Origin: Ophiura sarsii
Lineage: Eukaryota > Echinodermata > Ophiuroidea > Amphilepidida > Ophiuridae
Direction: 5' to 3'
DNA length: 64,000 nucleotides
NCBI GenBank assembly: GCA_035610835.1
Contig: CM069447.1
Coordinates: 62,007,048 to 62,071,047 of the forward strand
Positions 32,530 to 45,052 of this stretch are shown here, piece after piece. The notes under the pieces are model-generated. The model saw only the letters and a program-made list of their open reading frames with translations. It was not told the DNA's origin and ran no database searches. The translations under genes and the position numbers were made by a program. Within the stretch, counting starts at the first letter, position 1. Every line of letters begins with the position of its first letter.

Positions 32530-33705
32530 CAACTTAATTGAATTAGGCCCGGCATAAATATCATTGAAGACCATCCATGATTTCCAACCTGAAGTATAGG
32601 GACGAACTTCCTGATTCCACTGACTGACAGCTCGTGACTTTGGTGATGACACGCCACTTCCGTCGGTCAGCAGCCAATCGATAAATGACTGAAGTAGGAT
32701 GCCCAACCAGAGTTTTTATTCTGTCGAACCATCTTGACCTTGGCCGGCCTCGTCCGCGTGCACCCTCAATCTTGCCCTGCATGATCACCTTCTCTAGACA
32801 GTTTCATTGGCGTCTGGCAATATGACCGAAATAAGAGAGAGTTTGGGAATTGATCAGCCCAAGTAGTCTTGTCTTCACACCAACCTCCTGAAGCACACTC
32901 ACATTGGTTTTCTTCATGACCCAAGTGATCCTTAACATCCGGCGCCAACACCACATTTCAAATGCATTAATTTTGTTACAGCTTGCAGTTGTCAGTGTCC
33001 AGAATTCACAGCCGTAGGTTGAAATAGGGAAAACGAGTACTTTGACCAGGCGTACCTTGATTGATATAGTGATGCCTCTGTCAGCCCATATTTTTGAGAG
33101 CTGTGTCATTGTAGTTCTAGCCATAGCCAAACGACGCCTGATTTCTGTATAACATCCTCCTTCTTGAGTGATGAGAGATCCGAGGAAATTGAACTGTTGG
33201 ATCTGATCCACATTTTGACCGTCAACTAGAAGAGGGGTAATATTTCCATCATCACCGACGACCATGAACTTTGTTTTGGCAACATTGAGACGTAGGCCCA
33301 AGCTCTCACTTCCATTCTTGACCTTCTTCAGCAAGATGCCTAACTCTTCCTGGCTTGTGGCTAATAGTGTGGTGTCATCTGCATATCGTAAGTTGTGAAG
33401 CTGCCAGCCACCTACTGATATGCCGCCAGCCCATCCATCAAGGACATGTCTCATGATGTGCTCGGCATTCAAATTGAACAGAGTAGGTGAGAGGATGCAT
33501 CCTTGACGCACACCTTGGCCGAGATTGAACCAGTCGCTGTCTCCCTGAGCAGTGCGCACACAAGCAGATCGGCCGTCATAGAGGCTTTTTAGGAGTTGAA
33601 CTAGATGGTTGGGGGACTCCTAGAGCTTGTAGCGCAATCCAGAGAGGACCATATCTCACGCAGTCAAAGGCTTTGGCATAATCTATAAAGCAGAGGTATG
33701 TTGGC
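32530..33705 (-). pseudogene. LINE reverse transcriptase fragment
   Basis: Minus strand, in order: FIDYAKAFDCV (RT motif A, about 33690), a frameshift near 33600, then an open frame (33559-32804) with GVRQGCILSPTLFN (motif B), LHNLRYADDTTLL (YADD, about 33385), LGLRLNVAKTK and a C-terminal region with FEMWCWRRMLRITW and YFGHIAR. A last shift leads to GARGRGRPRSRWFDRI (about 32740). It lacks the N-terminal endonuclease and half the RT, with two frameshifts. A dead, 5'-truncated LINE, RTE/CR1-like, clade uncertain. Confidence 0.85.
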
Positions 33706-35100
33706 GGGGATCTTTAATCAACATACAAACAAAGTTAAATGTATGAAGTGGTCTTCAGAAAAGCTCACCCCAAAATATTTTCATTTCATCGATTTTGTTT
33801 TTAGAAATCATTAACATGGGAGGGTTGCAACATATCTAAGCAAGCTAAAGATTTATAGTTCCATTTTTTGTGAAAAATCTCAGATATTGTCATATTATTT
33901 GTAATTATATAATAGCCCTAACATGGACCATTTAAAATAGGTCTAGATTATTGTGTTTCGTATGTCCTTTATGATTTTTGATGCTTTGTGCGTTAACAAC
34001 TGTTTTTCACACATCGTTGTCAATCCTTAACCATGTTAACAATATCTCTCCAGTCAATGAGAAATGAATTAACATAAGTGCAAAGATGCCTTGTATTGGT
34101 TCAGTAATTCTTGCGATGAGACTTTGAAAGTTAGGAAAGGTTTCTGAAAAATCTGTTTTGTATAATGGTAAAACTAATAGCCACGTGGAATGTGATATAA
34201 AGAGCCTAATTGTCTTTTACATGTTTACTTTAACGGTTTGCTGTAACGGATTGGTGACCTTTCGACAATTTTAAAAATACCTTTACAATAAACATGATAA
34301 AGGGTTGTGTTTCATATTGAATATTGTATAGACAGGGTATGACATTGAACTGGCTATCAGAAGTAGATACTAAAACAATATGACAGCTTACATGGCGGGT
34401 CTATGAATGAAAATCCAATCCTCTAACACAACATGCCGTAAATTGAATACAAACTAATGCATATCAATAGCTTAATGCGATTTCCCTCAAGTTAAAAGCA
34501 TTGACGAATTCTCTTAAGACTCGATGAAACTGTTTACCAGACCGGATTATATACAGTTGTCTAAACACTCTAAAAGGTCTAGAGGTGGGCGGTAATCTTC
34601 TAAAACAACCGGAATTAACTGTAAGTGATAGGGATAACCAAATGTAGTATACTGTTGTTTTTCTCCAACATATTCAAGGACAATACCATATACTAAGCGT
34701 ATACTTGGCGTATACTCTAGTAAAAGTATTCTTGTCTTGTCGGTACGTACACGTTTTTTATGTAAAACCCACACTTAAATCCAGGATATCATAGAGAAAT
34801 AGTTACATTTATATCCACTTTATTCATCGACATTAGGCCAATTGATTGTCCTCGTCCGCCCGACCGTCGAAATCCTTCCGTATATGTATCGATAAGGGAA
34901 AATCCAAATGCATCGTGGAAAAAATGCATTATGGGCGCGACGTTAATATCTTCTTTGTGTTCAATCCCTGTTATTAAACACTAGCAATAGTTCCATGCTG
35001 CTATCTGGGAATCCAGACTCGAGTAATAGCGAGCCAGCACTGATTACACCTACCCTCAAATTAATACATATTAATATTTCCCCACACAGAGCCGACTTTA
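33706..35100. other. Unannotated stretch
   Basis: AT-rich. Near 34120-34165 lies AAAGTT.GGAAAGGTTTCTGAAAAATCTGTTTTG-type sequence, also seen near 26005-26045, so an old dispersed repeat is possible. No coding signal. Confidence 0.4.
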
Positions 35101-35610
35101 TGGTTGACTTTGTATCATAAATCGGTATCTTCAAATTAAATCTGGGTTCTTATGTTTTTCAACTTAATGGTGAACCTATCATTGTGCTCATCGGTACATT
35201 CAAATTAAATCTGGGTTCTCAAAGTGTTTTTCGATTTCATTGTTTACTTTGCGTCATTATTGGGTTCATCGGTACATTCAAATTAAATATGGGCTCTCAA
35301 AGTGTTTTTCGATTTCCTGCGTTCATGTACGTCATCAATGCATTTATCGGTATCTTTAAATGAAATGTGGGTTCTCTCTCGAAGTGTATTTCAATATCAT
35401 GGTTCATTTGCGTCATCATTTAGGTTCATCGGTAGCTTAAAATTGATTCTGTGTTCTCAAAATGTCTTTCGATTTCAAGGTTTACTATGCGTCATTATTG
35501 GGTTTAATTGATCGGTATCTTGAAATTAATTCTGTGTTCTCAAAATGTCTTTTTGATTGCATGGTTTACTTTGCGTCATCATTAGGTTAATCGGTATCTT
35601 CAAAAAGCAC
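35101..35610 (+). repeat. About 80-bp minisatellite, roughly seven units
   Basis: The TCGGTA anchor recurs at 35122, 35191, 35269, 35347, 35429, 35512 and 35591 (spacing 69, 78, 78, 82, 83, 79). Each unit reads about TCATCGGTA.CTTCAAATTAA, TCTGGGTTCTCAAA.TGT, TTTCGATTTCATGGTTTACT, TTGCGTCAT. The units are quite diverged, so the array is old. Confidence 0.9.
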
Positions 35611-35773
35611 AGACCTGAACATATCGGTGATATTTTGGTGTTAATACTCCAAAGGCATTTTACTTCGACTGAGTTTGATATTAACGAAATGTTACACCTT
35701 TATTTTAATATGCGTAATACTAATAGAGTAGCGATTATTCGCACTAGTTTTACGTCATGAATGGTTAATACTA

Positions 35774-37175
35774 CAGGGTGAGTCAAATTAGTCAGGTCCC
35801 GATTTCGCATATTTTTTAAACCAATCAACGTGCAAAAAATTAATATATTTAATAACTTGCCTAGCAAGCTTGCATTACTAGCTATAACCTAAATTTTATT
35901 TCATTCAAATTTGTTATTCGAAACGGGAGATATGTGCATTTTTCCAAATTCTGTGAAATACAATATGTTCCAACTTATCTAAGGGAAGACGTCAAAACTC
36001 GACCGCCCGTTGACCGCCGGTTACGGGCGGTTCCGCCCGGTTCTTTCAGGTCAAATGTTTTACTGGTATATGAATATTCGCGCATGCAACACTGAACAAC
36101 CGCCGGTTGACTTAATGCTGTAACCGGACAAATTTACACTATCAATCTGTTACTTTGCGGTCATAATAGCTCTCTCTATAATGTTCTATAAAAAAACCAT
36201 TCATAGACTGTCGGTATTGATTTTAAAAAGTTAATTGAGCTATAAACAGATTGAAAAAGCCAGCCCCAGCGAAAATCAATAGCTGTATTGTACTGGTTGT
36301 CAACTGAGACTTAAGAGCCTATTACTTCAAGATGTTATTGCTCACGCGTGTGACGAGGTACTATCAACTGATCGTGTTCACCAGAGTGTAACTATTTGAC
36401 CTCATTATGTGTGTATATTATAACAGACGACACGTTTTGTGAGAACCGGGCGGAACCGGCCGTAACCGGCGGTTGCCTGGCGGTCGAGTTTTGACGTGAT
36501 CCCTAAGGGATCCCTATGGACGTAAAGGTTTAATGTGCGCCTTTTGAATAGGTCAATCAAAGGCGTGTTGGTATTCACAGCACTTACAATAAGAAAAGAG
36601 ATTATATTGTCTTTGTGGTTATGTTTTTAATATTTTTTGTGCAATCAGAGATGCCTATAACAAACATTAATGAGTGTTAACAAAATGTTGACCAAAGTAT
36701 TTTAAAACTTGTTATTTTAATCGAACTAATATGAGAGCAGTCTGAGAGAAAACAGATCTTATATCTTTAAACAGTTTGTGAAGTGCAGTCCATTTTTATG
36801 AATATGTTTGTACAATACTGAGTTATATTTAAATACTTTGCATGTAATATAACTTTATTTATCAGAGATTTAATAAAAAACATGTTAATTTGGTATAAAT
36901 TGCAACAGATACACAGTGTGCTGTGTTGTATGAATAACTAACATTACAGATAAGTGTTAACATCCATTACCAAATTACATCCATTACTTTCGATTTCGCG
37001 TCTTTTTGTAAATATGTTGTCAATCTGGCGTGAAATATGATATTGTCGTGAAAATATCACCAGGCATGAAAAAGTATGTCTACTCTCATAAACAATGATA
37101 AAATTCACCAATTTTGTACAAAAGTATTTTTCCTGATTTGTTGAAAACGGGACCTGACTATTTTGACTCACCCTG
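35774..37175. mobile_element. TA-flanked CAGGGTG element (1.4 kb)
   Basis: The left end CAGGGTGAGTCAAATTAGTC followed by AGGTCCCG is inverted at the right (CGGGACCTGACTATTTTGAC, TCACCCTG). TA on both sides (35772-35773, 37176-37177). Tc1/mariner-like, without a transposase frame. It carries a nested element at 35989-36497. Confidence 0.88.
35989..36497. mobile_element. Nested GC-rich TIR element (509 bp)
   Basis: The left end ACGTCAAAACTCGACCGCC and the following CGCCGGTTACGGGCGGTTCC are inverted at the right end (GGAACCGGCCGTAACCGGCG, GGCGGTCGAGTTTTGACGT). The terminal repeats are about 58 bp, unusually GC-rich for this DNA. No coding capacity. Confidence 0.85.
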
Positions 37176-37177
37176 TA

Positions 37178-38133
37178 TAGTCGTATCATAATGCTATGGA
37201 CGAAATTTAAGCTGTTTCACGTGAGCGTGATTAGTTGTTGTACCCGGGCTGCGTCCATATGCATGATATGCACAGATGCGCGGACAACTATGGGGTGCGT
37301 ATGGTGATTTCACATTTCGTACGCGGTCATATTTGAAAGCTTCCGTTACGCCCTTCCAGTTCCGCATTGGTGGGATTTTGTCCATAGCGTTACGACGCTG
37401 ACTATAATGCATTTAAAACATTCACCGAGTGATTATCGGTGATAGAATCTAGGTCTTGTTTGTTTCCAAGCATTTACACCGAAGAGCTCATCAATATTTA
37501 ACCGGGATGATTGTATCTCTTTTTACGCTGATAGAGAGAAAGACATTCAAAAGGTTCTGTGACAGGAATTAGTACTATTGACACTACTGATACTGATACT
37601 ACCGATTAAACGATTTTGCTGCGTATCAGTTGTTAGGATTTCACGTTGAAAACAAGAATTACACGACGTGCGTAGCCTGAGGGAAATCCGAGTTACCACT
37701 AAGTAAAATGTTTTGATTTTTCACAGTTACTGACAAACCAACTGATCAAAGTCATTATTCTGATTCAAAACCGTCAATTTAATAAAATCGCCATAATTAT
37801 ACGGACGTAACTTGTACTATTAAATATTAATTAAAAGTATACATTTGATGGCATTTCAAATTGTTCCCCATTACAAATCGACTAATTTAGTCAAAAATAC
37901 GTGCTATAACACGTAGAACTGCGTGATGCATCATACATGGTGCGTTCGTAGTATTGCGCGAGCTTGTTTTCTCGATCGAACTTGACACACAATATTTACG
38001 TGGGGTGACTTTATATATTTACGCGATACTCGATCGATACTGGCATCCATTAAACAATTGACATCCCTTGTCTTATTTCGTAGCGAAACTACATATTCTT
38101 AGTACATATCATATTACTAATTGAAGAAAGGGG
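37178..38133. other. Unannotated stretch
   Basis: No coding or repeat signal recognised between the two TIR elements. Confidence 0.4.
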
Positions 38134-38916
38134 AAAGGTGTACTTTAGGTCCCAGATTCTGGGCTGTACTAATATACAGGGTGAGTCAAATATTCAGGTC
38201 CCGTTTGTTAAAAATTGGGCAATTTCTTCATGGTTTAGAGGAGTAGGAATAATTCTTCATACTTGGTGAAAATTTCAAGACGATACCTTATTCCAGGCCA
38301 TAATTACAACATATTGTAGGCATTGTGAATACCAAAACGCCATTGATTGACATATTCAAAATGCGTGCGTTAAACCTTTGCATTCATAAGGTACTACCGT
38401 GGAAGTTGGAACAGATTAAATTTCACACAATTTGGCAAAATGCATATAAGATCTCCCGTTTAGAATAACCAATTTGAATGAAATAAAAGTTATTAAGTTA
38501 CAGCTAACAATGCGTTCTTACTGTGCATATCAATAAATATATTAATTGTTCATATTAACTGGTTTATAAAATCGGTAAAATCGGGACCTGAATATTTTGA
38601 CTCGCCCTGTATCGTCCGATACTAGAACACCCCGTATTGTTCGATACTCTCACAAAATCATTGTTCCAGCACTGGTACGATACCGGAACGCAATTATGTA
38701 CCAACATTGTTCAATACTGGTACAAATTACTACTCCCCCGATGGAACCAAAAAAACGTTCTAGTATCGCTCGATACTGGAGCACAATTTGGTGCTCCAGT
38801 AACGACCGATACTGGAACAGTAACATCGTACTAGTATCGACCGATACTGACAACTATTATGTTCCATTATTGAACGGTACTGGTATAACAGTATCTGGGA
38901 CCTAAAGTACACTTTT
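38134..38916. mobile_element. TIR element split by a CAGGGTG MITE
   Basis: The left end AAAGGTGTACTTTAGGTCCC is inverted at 38897-38916 as GGGACCTAAAGTACACTTTT, and AGATTCTG/CAGTATCT continues the pairing. Its interior, 38612-38890, is a degenerate minisatellite of about 30 bp units around CGATACTGGAAC. A 433-bp MITE interrupts it at 38177. Confidence 0.78.
38177..38609. mobile_element. TA-flanked CAGGGTG MITE (433 bp), nested
   Basis: Left CAGGGTGAGTCAAATATTCA then GGTCCCG; right CGGGACCTGAATATTTTGAC then TCGCCCTG. TA on both sides (38175-38176, 38610-38611). The termini are close to those of 35774-37175 but not identical, so it is a related subfamily. Confidence 0.88.
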
Positions 38917-39586
38917 CAGAAAAAAACCCCACAATCTTCGACCATTTTGAACATGGAATGAATATATTTTGAGCAACAGCTTTGTTTACGCATATATACA
39001 ACGTCGCCATCTGACCCAGATATGGTGTTAAATGTAGTGAATAAAATACAGTTCTTACTCTTAGCTGTTTTGCTATACATGAATGACCTCATAAAGTATA
39101 CCCTGGAGTCGTGAATGACGATGACAACAATATGGCCGGAGGGATGGTACATCCTACTAAAACAGCTACAGGTCAATCAGTTCCAAATCGGCGAGAAATT
39201 GGCGGTTTTTATAACTCTGCGCGCAAAAGTAATCCAAACGAGCGCACGCAATTATCGCCATACGCACGGAAAATTTTGGTCAAGCGCACGCGTAACACAA
39301 TTGATGTTATGTGCGCTTGTTGCGTTCACAAGCCCCTACACACGATGATGTAAGGATACTGGCCAATTTGGAGCTGATCACACTATATGAACTTCTTTTA
39401 TTTGTCATTCTTATCCAGCTATTTGGTATCTTCCATCATAAATGTCTCTTTTTGTTAGATATATTTTGATCAAACAACAACAAACAAATCACACCTTTTT
39501 ATAAAATCGGCAAGCCCATTAAGTTGACTGCTTCGAGTAAACACGCACGTTCTTTCGCAAACGCACACATGGCAACTCTGCATTAC
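38917..39586. other. Unannotated stretch
   Basis: No coding or repeat signal recognised. Confidence 0.4.
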
Positions 39587-39985
39587 AATAACAACAACAA
39601 CAGCTACAAACGGGTATTTAGGACGCTATTTACATATGTACCATAGCGTTTACAAGAAAATAACAATTTAAAATAAATAAGTCTTAAGATTACTTTTAAA
39701 GTCTCCATTGACTGAGCAGTTCTGAGGTGTATTGGCAGGGAGTTCCAGGCCTTTGCAGCAGTAACCTTAAAACTGCGATCACCGATAGTAAGGTTGGATC
39801 TGGGAACAACCAGCCGGTTAGTGTCCATCGGAGATCGTAGGAAGCGAGCAGGGACATACACAGAAAACTGCTCAGCCAAATAGGGAGGAGCCAAGATGGT
39901 TACGCAAATATTAGACAAAACATGCGGCCTGCAACTGTGTCTAGGGCGCGCTTGAACGTAATAAAATACCAAACGTTACCATTAT
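39587..39985 (-). pseudogene. L2/CR1-like LINE, C-terminal fragment
   Basis: Minus strand 39972-39604 encodes the end of a LINE ORF2: LAEQFSVYVPARFLRSPMDT, RLVVPRSNLTIGDRSF, KVTAAKAWNSLPIHLRTA, then about 35 residues to the stop. This matches the RS....L.VPR......G.R.FSV...AWN.LP tail also seen in the LINE at 2500-4045. A short ATTGTTGTTGTTG-type 3' tail lies at 39587-39603. Only the last tenth of the element remains. Confidence 0.8.
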
Positions 39986-39989
39986 AAGA

Positions 39990-40258
39990 CGTTCAAGGAA
40001 AAGGAAAGGGAAAAGGGGAAGGAAAGGGAAAGAAAGGAAGAAGAGGGGGAGATAGATAGAAGGAAAAAGGAAAGCAAAGGAAAAGAAAGGGAGAAGAGGA
40101 AGATAAAAAGGGAAGGAAAGAGAAAAAGAAAGAGAAAAACGAAGGGTAGGAAGGAAAGAGAGGAAGGAAAAGAATAGTGTAGATAGTTGATAAGGAAGGG
40201 AAAATAAATAAGTGGAAAGAAGTGAAAATCGAAAAGAAACTTGGAGAAGCGAAGAGAT
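39990..40258 (+). repeat. Polypurine GA-rich tract
   Basis: About 270 bases, almost all A and G on the plus strand (AAGGAAAGGG, GGAAGAAGAGG and similar), with rare T. It could form triplex DNA. The long minus-strand frame here is low-complexity and not a gene. Confidence 0.9.
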
Positions 40259-40664
40259 TTAACCATCCAAAAACGTTTTGTGTAATCGTGCATTACGTAA
40301 TTCAGTGACTTCCATCAAGGTAATCATAGGACCGATAAGGGATCACCCTCCCCTTTGACATTGGGTGAATTGCGCCTATTTGAAGAATCTAAGGGATGTA
40401 CTTAATTCCCATCTAAATGACATTTTGCCTCTTGCCCAGTTTGATGATGGGCAATTTAGTATTATAATGGCAAGTTTTCGCACGCTACGCGCGCATTTGT
40501 CCAGGAATATTATTACAGATCCCCCGTTTAAAAGAAAAATGTACCTGAATAATGGATTCGTGTAAATATGTTGTTAACATTTTGCACGGTACCCGCTCAT
40601 CAATTTTAGGATGCGACGACATTCGGTGGAATAAACAACCTATCTCCGCCATTTTGTATGTAAT
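40259..40664. other. Unannotated stretch
   Basis: GCACGCTACGCGCGCATTTG near 40482 resembles GCACGCTGCGCGCGCATTTA at 11656 in the hAT-like fragment, so a related repeat fragment is likely. Otherwise nothing recognised. Confidence 0.4.
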
Positions 40665-42545
40665 CTTCTTCTTCATCTTCGGCCTCTCCGTCAGTTGTGA
40701 CGATTGGCTGCCATACGATCACATCTCCGGATCATCTTTCTCCAAGCTACTCTGTCTTGTGCCAGACGCTTGGCCTTTATAAGACTCATACCAGTCCATT
40801 CCTAGATGTTGTCGAACCATTGTTTCCTTTGACGAGCTCTTTTCCTGCTGCCTTTCACTTTCCCTTCTATGATGTGGAGTGCCAGTAAGCTACCACTGCC
40901 TCTAATGATGTGCCCGAAGTAGGCCAGCTTTCTTTTGATAAGTTCTCCTAGCAGTTGCCTCTTTACACCAAGTTCTTTCAGGATACTTACGTTGGTTCTT
41001 TTCTCCTTCCAGTTAACTCTTAACATTCTTCTCCAGATCCACATTTCAGCAGCCATTATGCGATTTTCATCTGCTTTGGTTAGAGTCCATCCCTCCAGAC
41101 CGTAAAGGAGCACGCTCCATACCAATGCTTTTACAATCTTTGTTTTAGGGTTTGCTGTGAGGTTGTGGTCATTCCATAGGTCCTGGAGTTCTATCATCCT
41201 TCCCTTGGCCATTCCGAATCTAGCTCTTATATCAGCTGTGCAACTAGCAGATGTTGTTTTCACAGAGCCTAGGTATTTGAAGCGACTAACTTGTTCAACA
41301 TCCTCACCATCGATTGAGATATTATGCATGGGCTGTTCTTCTCCAGTTGTTAGCAGGTTCGTCTTTTTGACATTGAGCTTGAGTTGAGCTTCCTGCCTGC
41401 ATCATTTACTGTTGATGTTAGCCTATCGATGTCTTTATTCAGAGGTTTCAAAAAGTGCAGTGTCATCGGCATATCTGAGATTTGAAATTGGTGTACCGCA
41501 TACGTTTATCCCATACTGGTTAACATCAGCGTCTCTCATGACTTTTTCTGTGTAGGAGACGAACATGTGTGGTGAAGCACTGCATCCCTACCTCACACCT
41601 TTACCTAGGTTGAATTCATCTGTATTTTCACCATTCCATCTGATCTTTGCCTTCTGATTTACATAGGGGGATTGAAGCAGATCTACAAGATGTGATGGAA
41701 ATCCCATCTCTATCATGGCAAAGAAAAGCTTGATGTGGCTTACAGAGTCAAATGCTTTGGAATAATCTATGAACATGATGAAGGCTTTCTGACCTATTGC
41801 AATGATTTTCTCTATCAAGATCTGCAGACAAACCAGCATATCGATAGTACCCATGCCTTTCCTGTAGGCGGCTTGCTCTTCTGGAAGTTCTTGATCTAGT
41901 TTGGCTTTCAGGCGTAAGATGATGATCATCAGTAGTAGCACTTAACTTGTATGGCTGATGAGGGCAATTGTCCTGTAGTTGGAGCACTGTTTGCGGTCGC
42001 CTGATTTGAACAGCATGACAAATTCTTGCGCTTTCTAGTCATTTGGCTAGTCGCATTTGATCTAGATGCATGTACATAACTGATGTAGTGCTTATATTCC
42101 GTGCTGGTCTGTTGATTTTATAAGCTCAGCAGGTATCTCATCAAGGCCTGGTGATTTCCCACCCTTGAGTTTCTTGACAGCATACATCACTTCATCCATT
42201 AGCGGTGGAGGTTTCATGTTATCGTCAAATGATCTGTTCATTTTTGTCAGTGGTGTTTTTCCATCTGGACTTTCAAAGAGTGAGGCACCGTTCTCTCTTC
42301 ATCTGTTCATGATATTTGATGGTTCACTTATCACTGCTCCATCTGTGTTTTTTACACATGCTTGGTTTGATGGAGTGGATTTATTTCGGAGTGATCTGAT
42401 CTGATTGAACATTGCTTTGGATTTTCCAGTTGCATCAAAGTCTTTAATTGGTAGACATTGTTCTTCAAGCCATACTGCCTTGTCCCTTCTGATTCGTCTT
42501 TGAATTTCAGCACGCACTTCTTTAAGTAATAGGTTCGAACTGGTG
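40665..42545 (-). pseudogene. Degenerate long LINE reverse transcriptase copy
   Basis: Minus strand, 5' to 3': LLKEVRAEIQRRIRRDKAVW and KAMFNQIRSLRNKSTPSN (about 42530-42350), LPEEQAAYRKGMGTIDMLV (about 41870), FIMFIDYSKAFDSVSH (motif A, about 41770), FNLGKGVR followed by a stop (motif B, about 41590), ISNLRYADDTAL (YADD, about 41470), then SRFKYLG, LLYGLEGWTLTKADENRI, MWIWRRMLRVNW, LAYFGHIIRG and RKRARQRKQWFDNI (about 40810). Several frameshifts and stops separate the parts. A GAAGAAGAT-type tail lies at about 40665-40685. The endonuclease is missing. A dead copy. Confidence 0.85.
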
Positions 42546-43056
42546 TTCACCGGGAAAAAAATACCCTTGACAAAGACCCCAGATATGCCACTGGATGTTG
42601 GGGGAACTGCCAAGGCTTCTGATAACATGACTCAGATCAACATTGCCTCGGGGGAGTTTCAATGATTGTGTCTACGTCACTGTCTACGTCGCCCTTGAGC
42701 ACAAGACAGAGCGCTTGTTCTCACTCTGCTACGATCAAGCTAGCGCTTGCATTGCGCTGAAAAAGTATCAAAATAATTATAACATGCAGAAAGAGCTCGG
42801 AAAAATGTCCACAATTGTCAAATCTTTAAAACAAGGTAGCTCTTAGTACGTTCCTATCCCGCTTATCACGTTTTCATTGCGCTCTTAGTACGACCCATTG
42901 CATTCCTACTACTTTCAAGTCGCACTTGGATATTTTTGTACTCCAACCATGCATGAACTAATGACCCTGCAATCAACATATATTCGCCCTTTGCACGGTC
43001 CGCTGTCTGTGAGGAGAGCCTTGAACTGGCACTACCTGTACATGTAGTTCGACTAT
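42546..43056. other. Repeat remnants between LINE and palindrome
   Basis: TATGCCACTG at 42586-42595 looks like a hAT right end. 42690-42850 resembles, inverted, the 46700-46830 part of the TIR element family found at 43842 (GCGCTGAAAAAGTATCAAAA, GTCCACAATTGTCAA). No gene. Confidence 0.45.
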
Positions 43057-43106
43057 CTATGACCAGTCATAGTGTGTAGAGATCTACACACTATGACTGG
43101 TCATAG
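43057..43106. repeat. Perfect 50-bp palindrome
   Basis: A 24-base arm (43057-43080), starting CTATGACCAGTCATAGTGTG, is perfectly inverted at 43083-43106 with only GA between. It can form a cruciform or hairpin. Confidence 0.95.
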
Positions 43107-44096
43107 TATTGAGACATTATGCAATGATGCAATCTGATTCCATTTCGGAAGGCTCTCCTGGCGCCGGGCAGATCCGTCCATTGACCCTCCAAAGAGCTTA
43201 TAATAAACAGAGCCCCCTGCGTGCTCAGTCTTGTTTTCGGGGCTGGACTAGTGAACAATACCGGGTGGTTCAAAAAAAAGTTGACCCAAGTTCAAAGTAA
43301 TTTTTCAACCACATTTAAAGTTTCAGATGATTTCTGTTTGCTTAGTCTTAATCAGCAGTAAGTTTTGAAATTATCCTGAAAAGATGGCACGTTTAGCTTG
43401 TTTGGTTCTTCAGATATGGTTCATTACAGAAAACATGTACAAAACTGACTTGTCCACGAGAGCGTTATTTAGTTTTTGTCTTAAACAAAACAGCATGCTC
43501 TAGTTTCAGAATTGAAAAGCCCGCCCTGACAAAGTATCCCAATCTCTATGCTTATGTGCCATTCACATTCAACAAAGAAACGTATATACGTATAGGTAGG
43601 TAATGTCAAGCACCAGGCAGATGTCTCAGATGTCTCCTTGTTTCTTTTTCTCCTAATTTTACAATTTGTGACCAATCGTGTGTAAGTCCACTTTGTGCAT
43701 TCCATCTCTACTAAAGGACGCTCCCGTGGCCAAGGCAGCTTTGTGCATGCTTTCTGTAATGAACCATATCTGAAGATCCAACCAAGATAAATGTACCATT
43801 TTATCAGGATAATTTCAAAACTTACTGCTGATTAAGACTAATACCCCTGTCACACATACGGCGATCAGGCCTTGCGCTCTCGTTGCGCTGAAAAAAGCCA
43901 TGCAAAACACAGTAAGGTCTCTAAGAACCGAATGGGGACGCAGTGGACACCATCTAGAGCGGGGTAGGGTCCCCATGATCGCCCTTGAGGCCCATACAAA
44001 GCGCCGCGCTTGTTTATGCTCTGCTGCGATCAAATTGCGCTTATAAGTCGCTGTCTGCGTTACTAGTCCCTTCTCAACACGTTTTCAAATTATATA

Positions 44097-44807
44097 CAAT
44101 CCTCAAAATAAGTTACTACCTAGGTTATACATATACAACACATACATATAACACATATCGGCAGAGTGCACCACTTTATAGGGAGGTAAGTTACTTCCCT
44201 AGCAGCCCTAACTGTAGCGTAACTTAATAACGATGTAATTTTGAGAGCAAAACTGGCGAGTAACACCAGAATAGTAACTAGCGAGGTAAATGTCCACATT
44301 ATTCAGCATCGTCCCCTAAAAGATGAAACTAAGCATCCAGTATGGGTTTCACCCTAAAGCCAAGCAAATGCCCAACTGCAATTGACTTTAATATTGGGGA
44401 AAACATTGTAAAAACTGTTGATCAGGACCCAACGTTTCCTTGGTTCGCTGATAACCTCAAAGAAAAAGATGTGTATGACATGATTGTGGGACAAACAATA
44501 AATTGTACAATATTGAGCAATCACTGGTTCGCAATGAGTTCAAATTGGCTTTATACACCCGTTTTTGTCTTCCTTCCTTAAGATTTTGCCTCACTGTTCA
44601 TGATCTCACCAAAACCAGCCTCCAATATCGCGACTCGCAAGTTACTAGCCTAGCAGTTTACCCCGGTTTGGTGCTCTCAAATGTTTTGGTTACGCCCCAG
44701 TTACTAGCAAGGTAGCGCTATTCTGTAGCTACTCGCCATTGGTGTACTCGGCCGATAGTTTTGAGTTGAAAGCATATTACCTGGTCAGTTACTTATTTTG
44801 AGGACTG
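44097..44807. mobile_element. TA-flanked MITE nested inside (711 bp)
   Basis: Left CAATCCTCAAAATAAGTTAC, right GTTACTTATTTTGAGGACTG, inverted, with TA on both sides (44095-44096, 44808-44809). Tc1/mariner-like. The interior repeats TTACTAGC/CTAGC.AGGTAA blocks. The 79-codon frame at 44342 is not recognised. Confidence 0.82.
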
Positions 44808-45052
44808 TACATTATACTCCTTGTAGTAGATACAGAAGGAATAACAATGACCCACGTTTAAAGCTCTAATCTGCTAATCACATTGCCGATATGGATTGTT
44901 ATTTAAATCTTATTTAAGAGAGCATTATCCTAGCTTAGCGTAATGCGATAATACTACTTTTATATATAGCCATGATAATCCGTTGGCGGGAGTTTAAACA
45001 GGTGGGTATCAATAACATTTTTGATTAATCTGAATACATTAACATGATTTAA

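Noticed and set aside
39982..40293. 103-codon minus-strand frame of S, F, L and P
   Set aside because: Low-complexity translation of a polypurine tract.
44342..44581. 79-codon frame inside a nested MITE
   Set aside because: No domain, inside a non-autonomous element, and not supported by any neighbouring frame.
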